Below are positions 7,604 to 13,989 of a DNA stretch of 53,082 bases, one piece after another. This DNA is from a bacterium (GTDB lineage: Bacteria > Sysuimicrobiota > Sysuimicrobiia > Sysuimicrobiales > Segetimicrobiaceae): NCBI GenBank assembly GCA_035945995.1, contig DASYZR010000063.1, positions 1 through 53,082 on the forward strand. Reading direction: 5' to 3'. Position numbers and translations under genes: made by a program. The stretch's first letter is position 1; each line of letters starts with the position of its first letter. The notes under the pieces were generated by a model, which was not told the DNA's origin, made no database searches, and was given only the letters and a program-made list of their open reading frames with translations.

Positions 7604-7966
7604 ATGAAATATATATGCCTGCTCTACAATGAAGACGCGAAGTTGGACGCCATGTCCGAGGCCGAGTGGGACGCCCTGACGGGCGAAACCGCCGCCTGCA
7701 ACGAGGAGCTCAGACGCCGGGGGCACCTGATCGCGGCGCAGGTCCTCGAACGCGCGCGGGCGGCGACGACCGTGCGGGTCAGAAACGGCCGGCTGTTCGC
7801 CACCGAGGGTCCCGCCGCCGGCGCGCCGGAGCAGTTGCGGGGGTTCGTCCTGATCGATGCCCGCGACCTGAACGAGGCGATTCAGGTGGCGTCGAAGATG
7901 CCCGGGGCGAGAGTGGGTAGTATCGAGGTGCGGCCGATCCCGGACGTCGATCGGAAGGACCGGTGA
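7604..7966 (+). CDS. YCII-related protein with degenerate DGPF motif
   Basis: A 120-residue YCII-family protein starting MKYICLLYNEDAKLDAMSEAEWDAL. ATG at 7604 is supported by GAGGGGG just upstream. The region equivalent to the DGPF motif reads FATEGPAAGAPEQLRGFVLID, so Asp is replaced by Glu and Phe by Ala, unlike the two paralogues 1 kb away. The rest of the fold signature (DLNEAIQVASKMPGARVGSIEVRPI) is kept. The stop overlaps the GTG of the sigma factor gene as GTGA, the usual tight coupling of DGPF proteins with ECF42-type sigma factors. Function is unknown; a role as sensor or partner of the sigma factor is inference from linkage. Confidence 0.88.
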   Translation: MKYICLLYNEDAKLDAMSEAEWDALTGETAACNEELRRRGHLIAAQVLERARAATTVRVRNGRLFATEGPAAGAPEQLRGFVLIDARDLNEAIQVASKMPGARVGSIEVRPIPDVDRKDR

Positions 7967-9231
7967 ACGCCGTTGTGATGAACGCAGACACCGCCGAGGC
8001 GGCGCGCCGGGCGGTCGAGGACGTGTACCGCTCCGAGTCGCGCCGCGTCCTCGCCACCCTGATCCGGCTGCTCGGTGATTTCGATCTCGCCGAAGAGGCG
8101 CTGCACGACGCCTTCGCGGCGGCGGTGGAGCAGTGGCCGCGCGACGGCGTGCCCGCGAACCCCCGAGCCTGGCTCGTGTCGGCCGGCCGCTTCAAGGCCA
8201 TCGACACCCTGCGCCGGCGGGCCCGGTTCGACGCCTCGCTTGCCCGGGTGACCGAACAACTCGGCACCGATGCCCAAGACGGCGCCGCCGCCCGCCTCGA
8301 CGCGGTCGAGGACGACCGGCTGCGGCTGATCTTCACGTGCTGCCATCCGGCGCTGCCGCCGGAGGCTCAGGTGGCGCTCACCCTGCGCGAGGTCTGCGGA
8401 CTCACGACCGAGGAGGTCGCGCGCGCCTTCCTCACCGGCGCGCCCACGGTGGCCCAGCGGATCGTCCGCGCGAAGCGGAAGATCCGTGACGCGCGCATTC
8501 CCTACCGGATTCCGTCCGCGGACGATCTGCCCGGCCGGCTGGACAGCGTATTGCGCGTCGTCTACCTGGTGTTCACCGAGGGATACGCGGCGTCGTCGGG
8601 TCCGTCGCTCGTGCGGCCCGATCTCTCGGGCGAGGCGATCCGGCTGGGACGGCTGCTCATGGAGCTGCTCCCGGAGCCCGAGGTGTCCGGACTGCTCGCG
8701 CTCATGCTGCTCCACGAATCGCGCCGCGCGGCCCGGACCTCACCGGACGGCGAGCTCCGGCTCCTCGACGACCAGGATCGCACGCTCTGGAACCGGGACC
8801 ACATCGCCGAAGGGCTCGCGCTCGTGGCACGCGCCTTGTCGGCGTCCCAGATTGGGCCCTACACGCTTCAGGCGGCGATCGCGGCGACGCATGCCGAAGC
8901 ACCGGCCGCGGAGGCGACCGACTGGGCCCGAATCGTCGGCTTCTATGATGCCCTGGTGCAGATCCATCCCTCCCCCGTCATCGAGCTGAACCGCGCCGCG
9001 GCGGTGGCGCTGCGCGACGGTCCCGCTGCGGGGCTGGCCCTCGTCGACGCGCTGCTGGCGCGCGGCGATCTCGGCGACTACCATCTCGCGCACGCCGCGC
9101 GTGCGGACCTGTGCCGGCGGCTCGGGCGATGGGCGGACGCCCGCACGTCCTACGAGCGGGCCCTCGAACTCGCGCACCAGGAGCCGGAGCGGCGATTCTT
9201 GCAACGGCGCCTGAACGAGCTGCCGGAGTGA
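7963..9231 (+). CDS. ECF42-type RNA polymerase sigma factor with C-terminal TPR-like extension
   Basis: A 422-residue sigma-70 family protein, about twice the length of a minimal ECF factor. Region 2 spans residues about 15-85 (RRVLATLIRLLGDFDLAEEALHDAFAAAV and WLVSAGRFKAIDTLRRRARF). Region 4 spans about 120-175 (LTLREVCGLTTEEVARAFL, then VAQRIVRAKRKIR). The remaining 240 residues are helical repeats typical of the COG4941/ECF42 C-terminal domain, with IGPYTLQAAIAATHAEA, HPSPVIELNRAAAVA and DYHLAHAARADLCRRLGR. GTG at 7963 overlaps the YCII stop. No anti-sigma factor is present, as is usual in this group, where the C-terminal extension is thought to set activity. Two promoter-like sites nearby suggest it drives its own operon and the leftward YCII-DoxX operon. 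Confidence 0.92.
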   Translation: MNAVVMNADTAEAARRAVEDVYRSESRRVLATLIRLLGDFDLAEEALHDAFAAAVEQWPRDGVPANPRAWLVSAGRFKAIDTLRRRARFDASLARVTEQLGTDAQDGAAARLDAVEDDRLRLIFTCCHPALPPEAQVALTLREVCGLTTEEVARAFLTGAPTVAQRIVRAKRKIRDARIPYRIPSADDLPGRLDSVLRVVYLVFTEGYAASSGPSLVRPDLSGEAIRLGRLLMELLPEPEVSGLLALMLLHESRRAARTSPDGELRLLDDQDRTLWNRDHIAEGLALVARALSASQIGPYTLQAAIAATHAEAPAAEATDWARIVGFYDALVQIHPSPVIELNRAAAVALRDGPAAGLALVDALLARGDLGDYHLAHAARADLCRRLGRWADARTSYERALELAHQEPERRFLQRRLNELPE

Positions 9232-9236
9232 GAAGC

Positions 9237-9255
9237 GCGGCCGCCGGACGGCCGC
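9237..9255 (+). terminator. GC-rich hairpin after the sigma factor gene
   Basis: A perfect 7-bp stem (GCGGCCG / CGGCCGC) with a 5-base loop begins five bases after the sigma factor stop codon. There is no following T-run, so it is a weak intrinsic terminator at best; it may instead stabilise the mRNA end. Confidence 0.35.
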
Positions 9256-9291
9256 CGCGCAACACCGCGCCGGTCAGGTAGAATCGTCGGT

Positions 9292-10965
9292 GTGGATGCG
9301 CGCGTGCGGGCGCCGGTCGTGACCAACAAGCGTGGGACGCTCTGGGCGGCGATCCTCGGGTCGTCGATCGTCTTCTTGGACTCGAGCGTCGTGACCGTCG
9401 CACTCCCACGGATCGGACATGACCTGCCCGCGCATCTCCTCGGCGTCCTGGAAGGGCAGTCCTACGTCTACAACGGCTACCTCCTCGCGGAAAGCGCGTT
9501 CCTGATCCTCGCGGGCGGGCTGACGGACTTCTACGGCCGGCGCCGGATATTTGGTCTGGGGCTTGTGGGATTCGGCGCCGCGTCGCTCCTTAGCGGCCTG
9601 GCGCCGAGCCTGGAATGGCTGGTGGTGTTCCGGGTGGCGCAGGGAGTGGCCGGAGCCCTGCTCGTGCCCGGGTCGCTCGCGCTCATCACGGCGACGTTTT
9701 CCGGCGAGGAACAGGGCCGCGCCTTTGGCATCTGGTCCGGGGCGTCGGCCGGGCTCGCCATCCTCGGTCCGTTTGTCGGCGGCCTGCTGGTGGACGACGT
9801 ATCGTGGCGGGCCGTGTTCCTGCTCAACGTCCCCCTGGTGCTCACGGCACTGTGGTTGACCGCGCGGTACGTGGGCGAAAGCCGGGACACGGACGCGACC
9901 GGACGCTTCGACGTACCCGGTACGGTACTGACAGCCCTGGCCGTGGGCGGGCTTGTGATCGGCACGATTTCGGGAGAGCAGCGGGCATGGCAGAGCCCGG
10001 CGGCGTTCGCCGCCCTCGGCGTCGGCGCCGCGGCCGCGGTGTTGCTCCCCGTGTGGATGCTGCGCGCGCGGAATCCGCTGGTCCCTCCGGCGCTCTTCCG
10101 GTCGCGCAACTTTACCGTGACGAACATTTCCACTCTGGTGATCTACGCCGCGCTGTCTGTGACGTTTTACTTTCTCGCGCTGTTCCTGCAGGGGACACTG
10201 GGGTATTCGGCCGCGGGCGCCGGCTTTGCGACGATGCCGGGCGCGCTGTTCATGGCGCTGTTCTCGGCGAGATTCGGCGCGCTTGGGGCGCGCTACGGGG
10301 CGCGCTGGTTCATGGCCGCGGGGCCGGGCCTCATGGCCGTGGGCGTCCTCTGGTTGGCGCGGATCCCCGCGGGGAGCCCCGCCTGGACGCTGCAGCTATC
10401 GGTTGCGTCCACCTTCGCGCCGCCGGTAGGCTACCTCACGGACGTGCTCCCCGGCGTCGTCGCGTTCGGGCTCGGCGCCATGGTGATGGTCGCCCCGCTC
10501 ACCACGACGCTCATGGCCTCGGTCCCCGTGGAGCACGCGGGCGTGGCGTCGGCGATCAACACGGCGATTTCGGACGTGGGCCCCCAGCTGGCTGTCGCCG
10601 GCCTCTTCGTCGTCGTGACCGCCCACTTCTACTCCGCGCTGGCGGCCCGCGTCCCGGGTGCGGCCGTCGCCGGCGAGGCGCTTCGCCAGACGGTCGCACC
10701 GTTCAACATGCCCGGACCCTCGGTCCCGGGGGCGATCCGGGACGCCGCACGCGCGGCGTCCACCGACGCGCTGCACCTCACCATGCTCGCGAGCGCGGTC
10801 CTGCTGCTCGCCGGTGCCGTGATCAACGCCGCGGGGATCCGGACCCCCGCGGCCGGACGCCCGGCGCCGAAGGTCGTCTCCCCCGATCCGACGTGGCGCC
10901 GGTGCCGCGGGGTGGCGGAGGAAGCGGCGTCCGCCGCGGCACCGGCCGCCGCCGACCGGAGGTGA
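9292..10965 (+). CDS. MFS transporter, DHA2 (14-TM) family
   Basis: A 557-residue inner-membrane exporter of the major facilitator superfamily. The length and the number of hydrophobic segments (about 14) place it in the DHA2 drug:H+ antiporter family. The N-terminal signature is ILGSSIVFLDSSVVTVALPRI; motif A lies between helices 2 and 3 (GGLTDFYGRRRIFG); the antiporter-type motif is in LAILGPFVGGLLVDDVSWR. GTG at 9292 is the start; no clear Shine-Dalgarno site is visible. The C-terminal 40 residues are Ala/Pro/Arg-rich and cytoplasmic. The phosphatase gene follows after 3 bases and uses a ribosome site inside this gene, so the two are co-transcribed. The substrate is not predictable. Confidence 0.88.
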   Translation: MDARVRAPVVTNKRGTLWAAILGSSIVFLDSSVVTVALPRIGHDLPAHLLGVLEGQSYVYNGYLLAESAFLILAGGLTDFYGRRRIFGLGLVGFGAASLLSGLAPSLEWLVVFRVAQGVAGALLVPGSLALITATFSGEEQGRAFGIWSGASAGLAILGPFVGGLLVDDVSWRAVFLLNVPLVLTALWLTARYVGESRDTDATGRFDVPGTVLTALAVGGLVIGTISGEQRAWQSPAAFAALGVGAAAAVLLPVWMLRARNPLVPPALFRSRNFTVTNISTLVIYAALSVTFYFLALFLQGTLGYSAAGAGFATMPGALFMALFSARFGALGARYGARWFMAAGPGLMAVGVLWLARIPAGSPAWTLQLSVASTFAPPVGYLTDVLPGVVAFGLGAMVMVAPLTTTLMASVPVEHAGVASAINTAISDVGPQLAVAGLFVVVTAHFYSALAARVPGAAVAGEALRQTVAPFNMPGPSVPGAIRDAARAASTDALHLTMLASAVLLLAGAVINAAGIRTPAAGRPAPKVVSPDPTWRRCRGVAEEAASAAAPAAADRR

Positions 10966-10968
10966 TCC

Positions 10969-11454
10969 GTGGAGATCTTCGAGATTCTCGACGGCCGGCT
11001 CTTTCAGAGTGGCGCCCCCGAAGAGGCCGCGGAGTGGCAGTCGATTCACGCGCGCAGCATCGACGCGGTGATCGATCTCTACGGCACCCTGGACCCCGGC
11101 GTGCCGACCGTGCCCAACTCCATCCTGTACATCTTCTGGCCGATCGAGGACACCGCCGCCCTGCCCGACATGGGGATCATGAACGTCCTGGTCGACGCCG
11201 TGGTCAGCCTGATCGCGCTCGGCCATAGGGTGCTCGTCCACTGCCACCGTGGCAAGAGCCGCTCGGGCCTCCTGAACGCGCTTGTGGCGATGAAGATACT
11301 CGGGATCAGCGGCCGCGAGGCGGTCGACCTCGTGCGGCGCCGCCGGCCGGGCGCCCTCGGCAACGCCGTGTTCACCGCCTATCTGGAGGCGCTTCCGGCT
11401 CCCGGGAGGCCGCCCGACGGCGCGGCCGCCGGCAACGTGAAGCCGCAGGCCTAG
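10969..11454 (+). CDS. Dual-specificity/tyrosine phosphatase-like protein (CX5R)
   Basis: A 161-residue protein with the cysteine phosphatase signature HCHRGKSRSG (Cys, five residues, Arg) preceded by the strand HRVLVHC. The region DLYGTLDP and the loop PIEDTAALPDMGI correspond to the strand and general-acid region of dual-specificity phosphatases. The start GTG at 10969 has an excellent ribosome site, GGAGGTGATC, lying over the end of the upstream MFS gene. The C-terminus beyond residue 140 is low complexity. Whether the substrate is a phosphoprotein or a small phosphorylated metabolite cannot be told. Confidence 0.82.
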   Translation: MEIFEILDGRLFQSGAPEEAAEWQSIHARSIDAVIDLYGTLDPGVPTVPNSILYIFWPIEDTAALPDMGIMNVLVDAVVSLIALGHRVLVHCHRGKSRSGLLNALVAMKILGISGREAVDLVRRRRPGALGNAVFTAYLEALPAPGRPPDGAAAGNVKPQA

Positions 11455-11474
11455 GATGCGATGAGGAGGCCGTG

Positions 11475-12347
11475 ATGTCGGTGCGCGCCGGAACACTCCC
11501 GATTGACGATGGCGCCCAAGTCTTCTATGCCAAGGATCAGCGGTTCTTCTCGCGGGCCGGCATCGACGTGGACATCCGGCCGATGTCGGACGGGCCTGCG
11601 ATCGCGGCGGCCGCGGCGACCGGCGACATCGACGTCGGATTTTCGAATCTGTTCGCGCTTGCCGCGTCGTTCACGCGCGGCGCGCAGCTGCGGCTCATCG
11701 CTCCGGGTCAGTTGTTTTCTGCGGGGAGGCGGTCGCTGGCGATCATCGTGCGGGCGGATTCACCGTATCATACCGGGAAGGATCTCAACGGCAAGAAGAT
11801 CGGCGTGAGGGTCACCAATAGTCTTGTCGGCGTCGGGGCCAAGGCGTGGGTGGATCAACACGGCGGCGATTCGAACACGATCCGGCTCGTGCATCTCCCG
11901 GGAGAGCGACATGCCGACGCGCTCGAGCAGGGAGAGGTGGATGCCGTCAGCACGTCGCTCACCGACGTTCCGGTCCAGAAGAATGGGACGAAGCGGATCA
12001 TCGGTTGCCCGACCGACGCGATCGCACCGCGCTTCATCGGCGCCGGATGGTACGCCCGGGCCGATTGGATCGAGACACATCGCGACGTCGCCCGCCGGTT
12101 CGCGGAGGCCATCGTGCAGGCCGGCCGGTGGGCAAATGCGCATCAAACCGAGTCCGGTCAAATTCTGATGAAGCATACACACCTGACGCCGAAAGGATTG
12201 GATGCCCTCGGCGACCATCGCGTACGGTATGGCGAGACGCTTGATCCGGCCCTGATCGATCCCCTGATCGCCGTCGCCGCCCGTTACAATGTCATCCCAC
12301 GGGTGTTTCCGGCGCGGGAGCTCATCGCCGGCGACCTGCGCGGATGA
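11475..12347 (+). CDS. NMT1/THI5-like (SsuA-type) binding protein without signal peptide
   Basis: A 290-residue protein with the fold signatures of ABC substrate-binding proteins of the nitrate/sulfonate/thiamine-precursor type: FYAKDQRFFSRAGIDVDI, a GDIDVGFSNLFALA loop, LIAPGQLF, DLNGKKIGVRVTNSLVGVGAKAW and EQGEVDAVSTSL. ATG at 11475 (GTG at 11472 is an alternative) follows GAGGAGG at 11463-11469. The protein starts directly on the first beta strand (VRAGTLPIDDGAQ), with no signal peptide and no lipobox. No permease or ATPase is nearby. It may be a cytoplasmic ligand-binding or THI5-like biosynthetic protein, or a binding protein that lost its leader. The flanking CDS do not indicate a ligand. 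Confidence 0.8.
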   Translation: MSVRAGTLPIDDGAQVFYAKDQRFFSRAGIDVDIRPMSDGPAIAAAAATGDIDVGFSNLFALAASFTRGAQLRLIAPGQLFSAGRRSLAIIVRADSPYHTGKDLNGKKIGVRVTNSLVGVGAKAWVDQHGGDSNTIRLVHLPGERHADALEQGEVDAVSTSLTDVPVQKNGTKRIIGCPTDAIAPRFIGAGWYARADWIETHRDVARRFAEAIVQAGRWANAHQTESGQILMKHTHLTPKGLDALGDHRVRYGETLDPALIDPLIAVAARYNVIPRVFPARELIAGDLRG

Positions 12348-12421
12348 TCCCAAAAGTCTAAGGCGGCCCGCGCGGGGGCATTCATTAGCCCGGTAGTCGT
12401 GCGTTCTCGAGGGGGGCTGCC

Positions 12422-12979
12422 GTGCGCCGGAACCTGATCCGTGTCTCTGGTCTCGCAGCGCTCGCCTGCGCGGCGGCGGGCCTGGCCGCGGCGCAGGTGA
12501 GCGCGCAGGCACCGTTGCCGCAATCCGTCACCGACTCCCACAAGCGCTTCAGCATGAGCTTTCCGGCGGACTGGCAGATCGTCACGAAGCCCGAGGGAAT
12601 GATCGCCCTCCTCGCGGCCGGGCCGGCCCAGGCCGGCTACCGGCCGACCATCAACGTCGTCGTGGAGCCCCTCTCGCAGACGATGTCGCCCGAGGCCTAT
12701 GCGACGGCCGCCAACCGCCTGGCCAAGGTGACGTTTCACAACTACACGGTCGTGCAAGAGGCGGGAGTCACCGTCGCCGGGCAGCCGGCCTACTACCGCT
12801 ACTTCACGTGGGAGACCAACACCGGGGTGACGCTGTACCAGCTCCAGGTGTACTTTACGAATGGGCCGACGGGCTTCGTCGTGACCGGAAGCACGCGCAA
12901 CGACAGCGCTCGCCTTCGCGAGGACACCACGCTGTTCACCCAGATCATCGGCACCTTCCGCCTCGGGGGCCCCGGATAA
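12422..12979 (+). CDS. Secreted PsbP/LpqN-like (DUF1795-type) protein
   Basis: A 185-residue exported protein. GTG at 12422 opens a Sec signal peptide (MRRNLIRVSGLAALACAAAGLAAAQ) with cleavage likely near VSAQA. The mature part has the pattern of PsbP, LpqN and DcrB-like domains: an initial FSMSFPADWQIVTKP segment, a middle INVVVEPL strand, an AGQPAYYRYFTW strand and a terminal helix with TTLFTQIIGTFRL. A G-rich Shine-Dalgarno stretch GAGGGGGG lies just upstream. The Cys in the signal region is not followed by a lipobox context strong enough to call a lipoprotein. Its role is unknown. It is convergent with the SDR gene, with a 33-base gap. Confidence 0.7.
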   Translation: MRRNLIRVSGLAALACAAAGLAAAQVSAQAPLPQSVTDSHKRFSMSFPADWQIVTKPEGMIALLAAGPAQAGYRPTINVVVEPLSQTMSPEAYATAANRLAKVTFHNYTVVQEAGVTVAGQPAYYRYFTWETNTGVTLYQLQVYFTNGPTGFVVTGSTRNDSARLREDTTLFTQIIGTFRLGGPG

Positions 12980-13012
12980 GTCACACCAGGAGCGCGACGG
13001 CGGACCGCGGGC

Positions 13013-13825
13013 CTACCGCTCCCCGATCTGTCCGTAGAAGGCGTCGACGCTCGGCCCCCGCACCGCCAGTTTCCCCGCGGAGTAGCCGCCGTCGACGCAG
13101 AGCACCTGTCCGGTGACGAACCGCGCCCGGTCGGACGCGAAGAACAGCACCGCGTCGGCGATCTCATCCGGCGTCGCGAGCCGGCCGAGCGGCACCTGGG
13201 TGATGAAGGCGCGCTGATACTCGGGGGTCTGCGTCGACCGCGAGAGCCCGGCAATGTCGGTCAGGCCGGGGGAGACGACGTTGACCGTGACCCCGTGGCG
13301 TCCCATCTCCATCGCCATGACGTGCGCGAGCTGGATCTCGCCCGCCTTCGACGCGGCATGAGGGCCGCCCGTGACGCGGGCGTTGTTCCCGGAGGTCGAG
13401 CCGATCAAGATGATGCGGCCGCCCCCGCCCTGCGCGATCAACCGGCGGCCCACCGCCCGGCTCAACAAGAAGGCGCCCCGCAGCTGCACGTCGACCTGCA
13501 GATCCCACTCGTCGTCGGTGAGGTCCACGATCTCCTTGTGCACGCCCACCCCGGCGCCGTGGATGAGGATGTCCACCCGCCCGCATTCGTCTGCGACGCG
13601 ATCCACCATCGCGTTCACCTGGGCGCCGTCGCGGACGTCGGTGCGGATGAAGCGGACGTCGCCGCCCCGCCCGGCCAGGTCCCGGACCCGTGTTGCGGCG
13701 CGCTCCTCGTCGATGTCGGCGATCACCCCGCGGGCGCCCGCCTCGACGAACCGGCGCAGGATCACGCTGCCGATCCCCTGCGCCGCCCCGGACACGACCA
13801 CGACCCTTCCCGAAAACTCGTCCAT
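13013..13825 (-). CDS. Short-chain dehydrogenase/reductase lacking the canonical catalytic Tyr
   Basis: A 270-residue classical-length SDR. The NAD(P)-binding motif VVVSGAAQGIGS is at the N-terminus, VIADIDEE follows strand 2 with Asp favouring NAD(H), and IHGAGVGVH occupies the NAG position. The active-site Ser is in LIGSTSG and the Lys in GGPHAASKAG. The usual Tyr four residues before Lys is absent: the site reads H-A-A-S-K, as though the codon for Tyr were deleted from the common PHYAASK. ATG at 13825 has an ideal GGAGGG ribosome site. The gene is the last in the leftward set behind the GntR regulator, 80 bases after an amidohydrolase remnant. Closest relatives in pattern are 3-oxoacyl-ACP reductase or sugar dehydrogenase types; the substrate is unknown. 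Confidence 0.85.
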   Translation of the reverse strand: MDEFSGRVVVVSGAAQGIGSVILRRFVEAGARGVIADIDEERAATRVRDLAGRGGDVRFIRTDVRDGAQVNAMVDRVADECGRVDILIHGAGVGVHKEIVDLTDDEWDLQVDVQLRGAFLLSRAVGRRLIAQGGGGRIILIGSTSGNNARVTGGPHAASKAGEIQLAHVMAMEMGRHGVTVNVVSPGLTDIAGLSRSTQTPEYQRAFITQVPLGRLATPDEIADAVLFFASDRARFVTGQVLCVDGGYSAGKLAVRGPSVDAFYGQIGER

Positions 13826-13905
13826 CTCACCCTCCCCGGTGAAACGCATCGGCCGGCACCGCGGCGGCCCCGAAGCCGCCCGGATTCATCGGTGCGATCC
13901 GCGGT

Positions 13906-13989
13906 TTATTCGCCGATTCGATTCTTGAACCCGGCGCCGTCGACGAGCGTCCCGCACCGGATCACCGTGGAAGCGGCCGCCGCGTCCAT
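13906..13989 (-). pseudogene. N-terminal remnant of an amidohydrolase (27 codons)
   Basis: Directly at the stop of the DUF885 gene (TAATG overlap) a new ATG begins a 27-codon frame reading MDAAAASTVIRCGTLVDGAG and then FKNRIGE before a TAA. The segment VIRCGTLVDGAG is the standard first strand and turn of imidazolonepropionase- or prolidase-like amidohydrolases. The catalytic part is missing, and none of the 80 bases before the SDR gene continues it in any frame. It looks like the leftover start of a deleted gene. A genuine small leader peptide is the alternative. Confidence 0.6.
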
